DNA from: Anaerocolumna aminovalerica
GTDB taxonomy: Bacteria; Bacillota; Clostridia; Lachnospirales; Lachnospiraceae
Length of the DNA: 64,000 bases
Direction of reading: 5' to 3'
NCBI RefSeq assembly: GCF_900115365.1
Contig: NZ_FOWD01000010.1
Span: 1-64,000 of the forward strand
The first letter of the stretch is position 1, and the number at the start of each line of letters is the position of its first letter. Under the pieces are notes generated by a model. The model made no database searches. It saw nothing but the letters and a program-made list of their open reading frames with translations, and had not been told where the DNA came from. Shown here one piece after another: positions 45,333-53,716 of this stretch. The position numbers and the translations under genes were made by a program.

Positions 45333-45887
45333 TTGAAAAAAGAAAATTTAATTGCATTAGGTTTAACAGAGGAACAGGTAAGCGAAGTCATGGACATTTA
45401 TGCAAAAGATTTAAAAGGTTACATACCAAAAAAACGCTTTGATGAAGTAAACGACTCTAGAAAAGACCTTGAAAAGCTGATTAAGAATAAAAATGAGCAG
45501 CTTATAAGCTTTGAAGAAAAAATCAAAGGTTGTGAAGAAGCGGAAAAGATTATAAAGAAGCTTCAACAAGAGTATGAGTCTGCAAAGAAATCCTACGAGG
45601 CTAAAATTAAAGATATGACTATTACTTCTGCAATCCAATCTAAGCTGATGAATGTTAAGTATTCAGATTTATTATTGGATAAGTTTGATAAATCAGTATT
45701 AGTTGTTAATGAAGATGAAACAGTATCCGGTATTGATGAACAACTTACTATGCTAAAAAAACAGTATAATGATTTATTTATTGACATGAAAGATAAGGAA
45801 CTCAATTGTCAAGAAAAAAGCCCGGAGGGGATAAAGAATCCCTGGAGCATAGAACATTTTAATTTAGCTGTAAAGGTTAAGGTTTAG
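45333..45887 (+). CDS. Gp20-type phage scaffold protein, shortened C-terminus
   Basis: A 184-residue product. TTG 45333 is chosen for GAAAGGGGA upstream and because family members begin KKENLIALGLTEEQV. A central coiled coil (about residues 40-105) matches the minor structural protein GP20 family, which scaffolds capsid assembly. In relatives the conserved NPWS..HFNL tail is followed by another 15-30 residues; here it ends NPWSIEHFNLAVKVKV. No capsid gene follows. It may be a leftover of the lost head module or have a new job in the tail particle. Confidence 0.75.
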   Translation: MKKENLIALGLTEEQVSEVMDIYAKDLKGYIPKKRFDEVNDSRKDLEKLIKNKNEQLISFEEKIKGCEEAEKIIKKLQQEYESAKKSYEAKIKDMTITSAIQSKLMNVKYSDLLLDKFDKSVLVVNEDETVSGIDEQLTMLKKQYNDLFIDMKDKELNCQEKSPEGIKNPWSIEHFNLAVKVKV

Positions 45888-46079
45888 AGTCTGAAATTTA
45901 ATGATATCCGATGTTTAGAAGAAGCGATGAATTAGTAATCCTTAAAACTTTGGCAAGTTGTGGATTTGTTTATCCGTAAAAGCATAAACCATAATTAATT
46001 ATGAATTAAAAAATGGAACAACCTCTTTTCGTAATATGAAAATTATAAAAGAGGAAACGTAGAGAGGGTGAAAAAGAGC
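45888..46079. other. Gene-free gap where head genes are missing
   Basis: About 190 bases with no coding frame. It contains an inverted repeat, CCTCTTTT...AAAAGAGG (about 46021-46054). In PBSX-like phages the capsid and connector genes fill this position. Confidence 0.5.
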
Positions 46080-46487
46080 ATGATAAGTGAAATGAAACAA
46101 GCCATAGTCAATAAACTCCAAGAACTATACCCAACATACCCAATATACATGGATGATGTTCCACAGAGCCTTACCAAACCTGCTTTTATAATTTTCCTAA
46201 TAGAACAGGAGTATAAAAAACGAATAAATTCAAAGTACACAGGAAGAATCAGATTTGATATTTCTTACTACTCGGATAAACCAACTGCAGAGACTAAGCT
46301 GGATTCCCAAACAGTACAAGAAAATCTGTTTCGTGAGTTTGATTTAATGGGAACATTCAGAGCTATAAACAAGAAATCAGAGTTTGTAGATAATGTTCTG
46401 CATTTTACATTTGATATTAAATACTCGGAAATGAAAGTAGAAATGGAAGCACAAATGAAATCTCAAACAACAAATACAAATATTTAA
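46080..46487 (+). CDS. Tail terminator-like protein (XkdJ neighbourhood)
   Basis: A 135-residue protein. ATG 46080 or an in-frame GTG at 46068 may be used (GAGAGG lies between). The sequence (MISEMKQAIVNKLQELYP; FDISYYSDKPTAETKLDSQT) fits the small phage tail terminator family encoded before the sheath gene in myoviruses. It would cap the tube end; with no head present, this cap would close the particle. Confidence 0.7.
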   Translation: MISEMKQAIVNKLQELYPTYPIYMDDVPQSLTKPAFIIFLIEQEYKKRINSKYTGRIRFDISYYSDKPTAETKLDSQTVQENLFREFDLMGTFRAINKKSEFVDNVLHFTFDIKYSEMKVEMEAQMKSQTTNTNI

Positions 46488-46503
46488 GAAAGAAGGGTGA
46501 ATA

Positions 46504-47550
46504 ATGGCAGGAACATGGAATAATCAAAATAAAGTTTTACCTGGTGCGTATTTAAATTTCCGTACAAACGCGCCTCTCTCTATTACTCCCGGTGATAGAG
46601 GAATTGTGGTATTGCTACAGGAAATCAGTAAAGGTGCAGCAGGTGAAATGTATGTTATCTCTGCATTAGATCAATCAAAATATCCGTCTGATATGCCGGC
46701 TGAGGACAAGCTGCTTGTCAAGGAAGCATTAAAAGGAGCAAAGACAGTAATCCTATATAATCTTGGTACGGAACATACTGCCGATACAATTAGCTCTGCG
46801 CTAGATGCTTTAAAGACGGTAGTATTCAATGTACTGGTTTATCCTTATGATGGTACTGCTTATGAAGGGAATAAGGCTGCAATTAAAACATGGATTAATA
46901 CGATGCGCTCAGAAGAGGGTGTAAAAATTCAAGCTGTTATGGCTAACTATGCAGGTGATGGTGAATCCATTATTAATGTTACACAGGGTGTGGAATTAGC
47001 AGAGGGAATCACATTAACTCCACAGCAGTGTACTGCATGGGTAGGCGGTATTAGTGCCGGTGCAAACATTAATCAATCCAACACCGGAAGAAAATATGAT
47101 GGCGCCATTGATGTTGTTCCTCGTATGACAAAAACGGAGCAGGAAGCGGCCATTACTGCCGGTGAATTTATCTTTAAAGTGGATGCTGCCCAGAATGTTA
47201 CTGCGGTATATGATATTAACTCATTAACTACCAAAACAGTTGAAAAGGGTGAAATATTCAAGAAGAATCGTGTTGTTCGTACCATTGATGGAATCCATAA
47301 GGATGTTTCAGAAATATTCGAATCTAATTACGTGGGAAAAGTAAATAACAACGCAGACGGCAGATCATTCTTAAGAGCAACATTAATTGAGTATTTCAAC
47401 GAATTGCAAAGAATGGGAGCGATTCAGAATTTCACACCGGAGGATGTAACAGTTGCATCCGGAACAAATTCTGACGCAGTGGTTATTGATTGCTACATTC
47501 AACCTGTGGACAGCATTGAGAAGATTTATATCTCAGTGAATTTAGCATAA
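46504..47550 (+). CDS. Contractile tail sheath protein (XkdK family)
   Basis: Forms the contracting outer sheath. The 348-residue product starts MAGTWNNQNKVLPGAYLNF, a typical sheath opening (PGAY motif). It continues with GDRGIVVLLQEISKGAAGEM, AWVGGISAGANINQSNT and RTIDGIHKD, and ends with VDSIEKIYISVNLA. Length and motifs match the short XkdK/diffocin-type sheath. It is preceded by AAGAAAGGGTG and followed 17 bases later by the tube gene, as in PBSX. Confidence 0.95.
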   Translation: MAGTWNNQNKVLPGAYLNFRTNAPLSITPGDRGIVVLLQEISKGAAGEMYVISALDQSKYPSDMPAEDKLLVKEALKGAKTVILYNLGTEHTADTISSALDALKTVVFNVLVYPYDGTAYEGNKAAIKTWINTMRSEEGVKIQAVMANYAGDGESIINVTQGVELAEGITLTPQQCTAWVGGISAGANINQSNTGRKYDGAIDVVPRMTKTEQEAAITAGEFIFKVDAAQNVTAVYDINSLTTKTVEKGEIFKKNRVVRTIDGIHKDVSEIFESNYVGKVNNNADGRSFLRATLIEYFNELQRMGAIQNFTPEDVTVASGTNSDAVVIDCYIQPVDSIEKIYISVNLA

Positions 47551-47567
47551 GAAAGGGGAACTAGATC

Positions 47568-48047
47568 ATGGCAGATAATTATGTAAGATTAAGTGATACT
47601 ATATCCGCAAAAGAGGGTAGGGCGTATATTATCGTAGATGGACAGCGTAGAGAACTTTTTGAAATCTCCAGTCTTAAGGCACAATTAGAATTAAAGGTTC
47701 AAGAGCGCCAGATGCTGGGGCACCGCATGACGCAGCATAAAGTAATTGGAGCAACTGGTACCGGTTCTATGACAATGTATTTTATGAATTCGGAGATGCT
47801 TAATTTAGCCATAGCTTACATACAAAAAGGTAGGTATAGTGGTATAACGCTTGGTGTTGTAAATGAAGATGCACAATCTACCGTTGGGAAACAAGAAGTA
47901 AAAATAATGAATGTTTTATTTAAGACAATTCCAGTTGCTACGCTGGACGACCAGTCTGATGATCCAATTACAATTGAAACGGAATTTACATTTGACGATT
48001 TAACTGGTTTAGAGTTCTTTAGATTACCTGGAAATTACAATAACTAA
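47568..48047 (+). CDS. Tail tube protein (XkdM family)
   Basis: A 159-residue tube subunit of the XkdM/DUF2001 type, with ISAKEGRAYIIVDGQRRELF near the start, VQERQMLGHRMTQHKVIGAT and the terminal FDDLTGLEFFRLPGNY. It should polymerise into the rigid tube inside the sheath. Its 3' end is duplicated in decayed form directly downstream (48053-48133). Confidence 0.93.
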   Translation: MADNYVRLSDTISAKEGRAYIIVDGQRRELFEISSLKAQLELKVQERQMLGHRMTQHKVIGATGTGSMTMYFMNSEMLNLAIAYIQKGRYSGITLGVVNEDAQSTVGKQEVKIMNVLFKTIPVATLDDQSDDPITIETEFTFDDLTGLEFFRLPGNYNN

Positions 48048-48052
48048 CCAGT

Positions 48053-48133
48053 CTATGACCCAATTATAATTGAAATTTATATTTGATGATCTGACCGGTT
48101 TAGCGTTCTTTCAGTCACCTGCAAATTTTAGAT
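48053..48133 (+). pseudogene. Decayed duplicate of the xkdM 3' end
   Basis: The sequence from GACCCAATTATAATTGAAAT through TTAGCGTTCTTTCAGTCACC mirrors the last ~85 bases of the tube gene (47960-48047) with substitutions and an indel. Only about ten codons stay open. It is likely a scar of a tandem duplication or recombination. Confidence 0.7.
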
Positions 48134-48138
48134 AATAT

Positions 48139-48158
48139 GGGAGCTTCGGCTCCCTTTT
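48139..48158 (+). terminator. UUCG-loop terminator inside the late operon
   Basis: GGGAGC-TTCG-GCTCCC-TTTT: a 6-bp GC-rich stem with a stable UUCG tetraloop and four T residues. It lies between the highly needed sheath/tube genes and the low-copy chaperone and tape measure genes, where partial termination could set stoichiometry. Confidence 0.75.
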
Positions 48159-48174
48159 CAAGGAGGAAAATAAT

Positions 48175-48576
48175 ATGAAATCATTAAAAGCATTTTTAAA
48201 CCCAGTACAAGTAGAAAACAAAGAAGTTATTGTATCCAATCGATTTAAAGAAAACGATAAAGTGGTTCCTTTTATTATAAGACCCATTACCCAGGAAGAA
48301 AATAAATTACTAATCAAAAAATATACAAAAAAAGATAAAAAAGGTACAGAAGTCTTTGACAGAGCCGAATATGTACAGGCCTTAACTGCCAGTGCAGTTG
48401 TTTTTCCTGACCTGAAAAATGCAGAGTTACAAAATGCATATGGTGTGTTAGGTGAATCTAGTTTATTACAAAAAATGCTATACGTAGGTGAATATGCTGA
48501 ATTAGCAATTGCAGTACAAGAATTAAGCGGTTTGGATAAAGATATTAATAATGATATTGAAGAAGCAAAAAACTAA
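48175..48576 (+). CDS. Tail assembly chaperone, short form (XkdN-like)
   Basis: A 133-residue protein (MKSLKAFLNPVQVENKEVIV; FIIRPITQEENKLLIKKY) of the phage tail assembly chaperone group found between tube and tape measure genes. It ends ...GCA AAA AAC TAA, which contains the slippery heptamer A-AAA-AAC. A -1 shift there would extend it with the next frame. AAGGAGG precedes the ATG. Confidence 0.88.
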   Translation: MKSLKAFLNPVQVENKEVIVSNRFKENDKVVPFIIRPITQEENKLLIKKYTKKDKKGTEVFDRAEYVQALTASAVVFPDLKNAELQNAYGVLGESSLLQKMLYVGEYAELAIAVQELSGLDKDINNDIEEAKN

Positions 48577-48619
48577 TAATGCAAGGTGATCCGGAGGCAA
48601 ATTTGGCTCACTTTGCATT
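48567..48619 (+). promoter_or_regulatory. Programmed -1 frameshift signal
   Basis: The slippery site A AAA AAC (48567-48573) is in the exact zero frame of the chaperone gene. After a 4-nt spacer comes a 12-bp stem: AATGCAAGGTGA (48578-48589) with TCACTTTGCATT (48608-48619), one G-U pair, 18-nt loop. Heptamer, spacer and stem match known -1 signals. Confidence 0.85.
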
Positions 48620-48779
48620 ACAGAAATTAAAAATTCGAGCGGGAGTTTTACTGGGGTTATGTTCAGCAAACGAACCTATGGGGTATCAGGAAAGGGTATT
48701 TACCTATGGCAGTATATTGGTTCGGGTTGAACAAGAAAAGAATCAAGCCTCTAAAATAAAATCGAAGGGGGGAAGATAA
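48573..48779 (+). CDS. Tail assembly chaperone, frameshift extension (XkdN' / GT-type)
   Basis: After a -1 shift, translation continues LIMQGDPEANLAHFALQKLK and stops at 48777-48779, adding about 68 residues and giving a ~200-residue fusion. It could also start at ATG 48579, but no ribosome binding site is present. It overlaps the tape measure start by one base. The long form is expected to load the tape measure, as lambda gpGT does. Confidence 0.82.
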   Translation, partial: LIMQGDPEANLAHFALQKLKIRAGVLLGLCSANEPMGYQERVFTYGSILVRVEQEKNQASKIKSKGGR

Positions 48780-51232
48780 TGGCCACATTAGATGAGATGT
48801 TTGTAACAATGAATAATTATTTAGCTATCTTTAGTGAATTCAATATTAAAGCAGATGAATTTACAAAAAAAATGACGGATGTAAGCGAAAGCACAAATGC
48901 ATTTACAACTAGAGTAGTAAATTTAAGCGAAAGCACAAATGAATTTACAACTAAAGTAGTAAATGTAAGCGAAGGCACAGATGAACTTACAACTAAAATA
49001 ATCAGTTTAAGCGAAGGCACAGATGAACTTACAGAAAAAATAATAAATGTAAGCGAAGGAATAGATGAATTTACAAAAAAAATAACGGATGCAAGCGAAG
49101 GTACAGATGAATTTACAAAAAAAATAACGGATGCAAGCGAAGGTACAGATGCATTTACAAAAAAAATGACGGATGTAAACGAAAGTGCAGATGAATTTAC
49201 AAAAAAAATAACGGATATAAGTGAAGGCATAAATGAACTTACAGAAAAAATAATAGATGTAAGCGAAGGCGCAGATGAATTTACAAAAAAAATAACGGAC
49301 ATAAGCGAAGGCACGGATGAATTTACAAAAAAAATAACAGATGTAAGTGAAGGCACAGATGAATTTACAAAAAAAATAATGGATGCAAGCGAAGGTACGG
49401 ATGAAGTTACAAAAAAATTGACGGATGCAAGCGAAGGTACAGGTGAATTTAATGATAAACTTCAAGCTACAGGAGCAAGTGCAGAGAAAGCTAGCGGCAA
49501 ACTTAGTAAATACTTAAATGCTGCAAATTTAATTAAAGCTGCTATTAAAGGTATGGAAATAGCGGATGAATTTATAAATATAAATTCCAGGCTGGAATTA
49601 GTCAATGATGGACTACAGACACAATCTGAATTGCAAGATAAGATATTTCAAGCTGCCGATCGCTCAAGTGGTTCTTATTCAGATATGGCAAGTACGGTGT
49701 CTACACTCGGATCGAATGCAAAGGATGTATTTAAGACCAATGACGAAGCAATAGCTTTTACTGAATTGCTTCAAAAATCAATGAAAGTAAGTGGCTTAAG
49801 TGGAGCAGAACAAAGCAACGCTATGGGGCAAGTAGCGCAAACAATGGGCAACGGTACATTAACTAGTGGTGATTTTAATTCAATCACGGATAAGGTCCCT
49901 ACAATTATGGACGCTCTTATTACAGCCACAGGAAAGTCAGAGGAAGAGCTTAATAACTTAGCATCTGCTGGTCTTATGACGGCTGACATTATAAAAGATG
50001 CTATGTTTATAGCAAGCGATCAAATAAATGAACAGTTTGATTCTATGGACGTTACATTTGCAGAAATATGGAGCCGCATAAAGAACGCGGCTTTAAAAGC
50101 AATTCAGCCAATTATTGGAGCTGTTAGTGAATTAATTAATAGTGCCGCATTTAAAGATATAGTGGACAGCATTATTATTGGGATAAATTTCTTATCATCG
50201 GCCGTTAGCGGAATAATTGATTTTATTGTTGCAAATTGGCCGTTGATACAGTCGATTCTTACGGCTATAGGACTTTACTTGGCTGTGACCCTACTACCAG
50301 GATTTATAAAGGTAGGTATGGCTGGATTAATTAGTGGCTTAAAGATAGCTGCAGGTTGGATTGCGGCTAATGCACCTATGATTATGATGATAGCAACTAT
50401 TGCACTAATTATTTATGCTTTAACAGATGCAGGAGTTACTGCAACAGATGTATTTTCTGCAATTACCGGAAGTATAAATGTTGTAATCCAGTTTTTCAAA
50501 AATTTAGGTCTTGAAGTTGCCAATATTGCACTCGGAATAGGCAGTGCAATTGGAGCTCTTGGAACAAACATAGAAGCCGCATTCCATAATGCAATTTGTT
50601 CCGTGCAATCCTGGTGGTATGGTATGCTTTCTACTGCCTTGACAGTGATAGGAAAAATCGCTGAGGAATTAAACAAATTACCATTCGTAAAGTTTGATTA
50701 TTCCGGAGTCACATCTGCCGCAGACGATTATGCTGCAAAAGCTGCAGAAGCAGCTGGGAATAAAAAAGAATACGCCAGTATTTCAGACGCTTTCAATAAA
50801 GGATATTCTACATTTGATACATTCCAGGATGGATGGTTGCCTGAGGCCTATCAATCCGGGGCGGATTGGGGTGCTAATAAGATAAAGCAGATGGAAGATA
50901 TGTTAGATAAAGTGTCTGGAGAGAAATTGGATATGGATATAGACAAAGATAAAGTTTTTTTCCCCGATGATTTTAAAATGGATCCAATTACTGTAAATGG
51001 AACCGCTGAAAATAATTCTGTTGAAGTAAACATGGAAAATGAGGACATAAAATACCTTAGGGATATAGCAGAGAGGGATTATATTAATAAATTCAGTACG
51101 AATACCCTGGCACCAAATGTAGCTATATCTTTCGGTGATGTACATCAGGAAGCAGACGCTGATAAAGTAGCGGGAAGAATAAAAATGATACTCCAGGAAG
51201 AAATTGCAACGGCAGCAGAGGGGGCTTATTAA
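48779..51232 (+). CDS. Tail tape measure protein with 14-residue repeats
   Basis: An 817-residue protein that sets tail length. Residues ~25-235 are about 15 near-identical 14-mers of the type TDEFTKKITDVSEG, whose hydrophobic residues fit two heptads each, so a long coiled coil. The middle has the tape-measure domain (TGKSEEELNNLASAGLMTAD; SDQINEQFDSMDVTFAEIW). Then come two or three hydrophobic segments (~490-560). ATG follows AAGGGGGAAG. At about 0.15 nm per residue, a rule of thumb, the tail would be near 120 nm. Repeat number may vary between strains. Confidence 0.92.
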   Translation: MATLDEMFVTMNNYLAIFSEFNIKADEFTKKMTDVSESTNAFTTRVVNLSESTNEFTTKVVNVSEGTDELTTKIISLSEGTDELTEKIINVSEGIDEFTKKITDASEGTDEFTKKITDASEGTDAFTKKMTDVNESADEFTKKITDISEGINELTEKIIDVSEGADEFTKKITDISEGTDEFTKKITDVSEGTDEFTKKIMDASEGTDEVTKKLTDASEGTGEFNDKLQATGASAEKASGKLSKYLNAANLIKAAIKGMEIADEFININSRLELVNDGLQTQSELQDKIFQAADRSSGSYSDMASTVSTLGSNAKDVFKTNDEAIAFTELLQKSMKVSGLSGAEQSNAMGQVAQTMGNGTLTSGDFNSITDKVPTIMDALITATGKSEEELNNLASAGLMTADIIKDAMFIASDQINEQFDSMDVTFAEIWSRIKNAALKAIQPIIGAVSELINSAAFKDIVDSIIIGINFLSSAVSGIIDFIVANWPLIQSILTAIGLYLAVTLLPGFIKVGMAGLISGLKIAAGWIAANAPMIMMIATIALIIYALTDAGVTATDVFSAITGSINVVIQFFKNLGLEVANIALGIGSAIGALGTNIEAAFHNAICSVQSWWYGMLSTALTVIGKIAEELNKLPFVKFDYSGVTSAADDYAAKAAEAAGNKKEYASISDAFNKGYSTFDTFQDGWLPEAYQSGADWGANKIKQMEDMLDKVSGEKLDMDIDKDKVFFPDDFKMDPITVNGTAENNSVEVNMENEDIKYLRDIAERDYINKFSTNTLAPNVAISFGDVHQEADADKVAGRIKMILQEEIATAAEGAY

Positions 51233-51978
51233 TGAGAGATTATGCAGTGTTTTTTGAATATAATAAAAAAACATACAGGATTCCGGTAAATCCAGAAGAA
51301 ATTGAAATATCCAGCAGCCAGGCAGTTAAAAAATATGAAATTCTAAGTCTTGGTCAGATTGCAGTTCCCACACATTTAGAATTGCGGGAATATTCATTTG
51401 AAACAGAATTTCCAAAGTACAGTAAAAAATATCGCCCTCACTATATTGAAACGCCAAATGAGTTTCATGGTTCAGACTTTTATATAGACTTTTTCAGCCG
51501 GTTACAGAGAAAGCTTATACCCGTACGCTTTATTGCCGGAAGATTTACGGATAATAATGATAATGAAATAGTTGATAAAGAAGAAATTGATCTAAACAAA
51601 TGTATAAACTCTCTTGTTTTAATTGAAGAATTAACCATTACAGAAAAAGCCGGAGAAGAAGGAGATAAATACGTAGGATTCAAATTGCTGGAATATATAC
51701 CGTATAGTAAGAAAACTCCTGATAACGTAACATTTGAAACCAATGAATCCGGTAAAACGGTAGCGAAAAAGAAAAAAGTAAAGGGTAATGAAACATCAAA
51801 TCCTAAATCAAACGGATATCATATAGTAAGGCAGGGAGAATCACTTTGGGCAATAGCAAAAAAATATTATGGTAATGGAGCAAAAAACAATATAATATAC
51901 AACGCTAATAAAAATATTATTAAGAATCCAAACATGTTAAAGGTAGGATGGAAACTTAAAATTCCGGAAGAAAGCTAA
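51232..51978 (+). CDS. LysM-containing tail protein (XkdP family)
   Basis: A 248-residue protein. The N-terminal ~150 residues match the XkdP domain (FEYNKKTYRIPVNPEEIEIS). The C-terminal ~50 are a LysM domain (YHIVRQGESLWAIAKKYYGN; NPNMLKVGWKLKIP). It sits at the base of the tube and may contact peptidoglycan. Its start overlaps the tape measure stop. Confidence 0.9.
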   Translation: MRDYAVFFEYNKKTYRIPVNPEEIEISSSQAVKKYEILSLGQIAVPTHLELREYSFETEFPKYSKKYRPHYIETPNEFHGSDFYIDFFSRLQRKLIPVRFIAGRFTDNNDNEIVDKEEIDLNKCINSLVLIEELTITEKAGEEGDKYVGFKLLEYIPYSKKTPDNVTFETNESGKTVAKKKKVKGNETSNPKSNGYHIVRQGESLWAIAKKYYGNGAKNNIIYNANKNIIKNPNMLKVGWKLKIPEES

Positions 51979-52056
51979 TATAACAAATATTCCACACCAC
52001 TGCCGATAATGAAAACGGAGAAAGCAGCAGAGAAGGCTCCGTTCTATTGAGAGGAG

Positions 52057-53013
52057 TTGAGAGGTATAAAGGTTGAATTGTTGGTTAATGTAAATGATAA
52101 AATGTACGAAATAAGCGAGCTTGTAACATCCATATCATATACAGACAAGCTGAATGATGGATGCAGCAAGCTTGAATTTTCTTATATTGATGATAAATTG
52201 ACAATAGAAAATGGCAGTTCTGTTCGTTTTAAATATGATAATAAAAATATATTTTCTGGAATCGCATTTAGTCATAGGCACACAAAAGATAAAGAAATAG
52301 CAGTCACTTCATACGATCAGTTAAGATACTGTAAAGCCAAGGATGAAATTGTTGTGCTAAAAGATACGGCTACCACATTAACGAAAAGAATGTGTAATTA
52401 TTTTGGATTAAGAGCTGGCACACTAACGGATACAAAATATGTGTTGGCTACAGGGGTGCAAGATGGGAAGACATGGCTGGATATTGTCTATGACGGCATA
52501 AGTGAAACTTTAATGAATACAGGTAAAAAGTTTTGTTTACGAGATGAATTTGGTGCTATTTCTCTTAGGAACCTTGAAGATTTAAAGCTGAATCTTATAT
52601 TAGGTGATGATAGTCTTTGCTATGATTTTAATTATGAAAAATCAATTGATGATGAGTTTTATAATCGAATTAAAATATATGTCAAAGGCGATAAAGGCAA
52701 GAATGGACAGTTTATAGTGGAAGATAGCAATAGTTCCATTAAAAAATATGGACTTTTACAGTATTTTGAATCTCTAGATAAAGAAGTAAATATATCACAG
52801 GTCAAAGCGAAAGCGAAAGCACTTTTAGGATTATATAATCAGGAAGTTGAATCTTTAAGCTTAGAATGCCTGGGTGACACCTCTGTTCGAGCCGGTTCTA
52901 CTTTTTATGTTCTTATAGAAGGGATTGAATTATTTAAGCCATTATTTGTGAAATCCGTTACCCATAAGTTTTTGCCAAATCATACCATGAGTTTGGAGGT
53001 GGCTATTTCATGA
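52057..53013 (+). CDS. Baseplate hub protein (XkdQ family)
   Basis: About 318 residues from TTG 52057; nearby TTG codons at 52078 and 52081 are alternatives because the GAGAGGAG site abuts the first. The motif LLVNVNDKMYEISELVTSIS, SGIAFSHRHTKDKEIAV and VKSVTHKFLPNHTMSLEV fit XkdQ, a gpD-like hub. It overlaps the next gene by four bases. Confidence 0.88.
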   Translation: MRGIKVELLVNVNDKMYEISELVTSISYTDKLNDGCSKLEFSYIDDKLTIENGSSVRFKYDNKNIFSGIAFSHRHTKDKEIAVTSYDQLRYCKAKDEIVVLKDTATTLTKRMCNYFGLRAGTLTDTKYVLATGVQDGKTWLDIVYDGISETLMNTGKKFCLRDEFGAISLRNLEDLKLNLILGDDSLCYDFNYEKSIDDEFYNRIKIYVKGDKGKNGQFIVEDSNSSIKKYGLLQYFESLDKEVNISQVKAKAKALLGLYNQEVESLSLECLGDTSVRAGSTFYVLIEGIELFKPLFVKSVTHKFLPNHTMSLEVAIS

Positions 53014-53324
53014 TAAATGAAATAAAAGCAATCGTGCAAAACTACCTTAATAATGCCAAACTTTGTAACGTCATGACAGGAGTAGTGGAAAATGGCGGAA
53101 TAAGGATAAGTGAAAAAATAGTAATTCCAAATGAATTAATCAAAGGTAATTTAATGGACTATACTTCAACTGGGGTTAAAGTTAGGCTAATCCGTAATCA
53201 TGGCGGAAAAGAATTTTATATCATTGAAATAATCGATAAAAATTTTCTCATCAAGGGCAGTACGGTCACATTATCCAGAGATGGCAACTTATATGAATAC
53301 AAAGTAGAGGATGTGGTGAAATGA
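53010..53324 (+). CDS. DUF2577 baseplate protein (XkdR-like)
   Basis: A 104-residue beta-rich protein (CNVMTGVVENGGIRISEKIV; GGKEFYIIEIID). Size and position between hub and DUF2634 genes match XkdR/DUF2577, thought to be a spike or OB-fold baseplate component. It overlaps both neighbours by four bases, so translation is coupled. Confidence 0.85.
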   Translation: MINEIKAIVQNYLNNAKLCNVMTGVVENGGIRISEKIVIPNELIKGNLMDYTSTGVKVRLIRNHGGKEFYIIEIIDKNFLIKGSTVTLSRDGNLYEYKVEDVVK

Positions 53325-53716
53325 TACCAGAAGAAATAATTGATGCCGAATTAGAAGTTATAGAAGACATAGAAACCACTAAAACTTACAGATTAACTGA
53401 TATAAATATCCAAGGCTTTACAGATGAATTAAAAGCATTACAACAAGCTATATATAAGGTATTGAATACAGAAAAGTATGAATACCCCATATATAGCTTT
53501 GCTTATGGAATAGAATTGGAAAGCCTTATTGGAAAAGATCCTATATATGTGCAGATTGAACTTCAGCGAAGAATTCAGGAATGCTTATTGCAAGATGAAA
53601 GAATAACCGGTGTAGACAATTTTCAATGCACCGTTACCGGAGATAGCTTGTTATGTAGGTTTGATGTAACAAGTATTTATGGAAATACCACAATTATGAA
53701 GGAGGTGAGCGTATAA
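53321..53716 (+). CDS. DUF2634 baseplate wedge protein (XkdS-like)
   Basis: A 131-residue gp25-like wedge component. Landmarks are TDINIQGFTDELKALQQAIY and YPIYSFAYGIELESLIGKD, the latter close to the gp25 lysozyme-like motif region. It precedes baseplate J, with a one-base overlap. Confidence 0.87.
   Translation: MIPEEIIDAELEVIEDIETTKTYRLTDINIQGFTDELKALQQAIYKVLNTEKYEYPIYSFAYGIELESLIGKDPIYVQIELQRRIQECLLQDERITGVDNFQCTVTGDSLLCRFDVTSIYGNTTIMKEVSV

Noticed and set aside
44460-46080. Hidden terminase, portal or capsid genes
   Set aside because: Apart from the Gp20-like gene, no frame of useful length exists between the late regulator and the tail terminator gene.
48817-49465. Two long open frames antisense to the tape measure gene (179 and 152 codons)
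   Set aside because: They are by-products of the 42-bp tandem repeats in the tape measure gene; no ribosome binding sites, and the translations are simple repeats rich in Phe, Cys and Ser.
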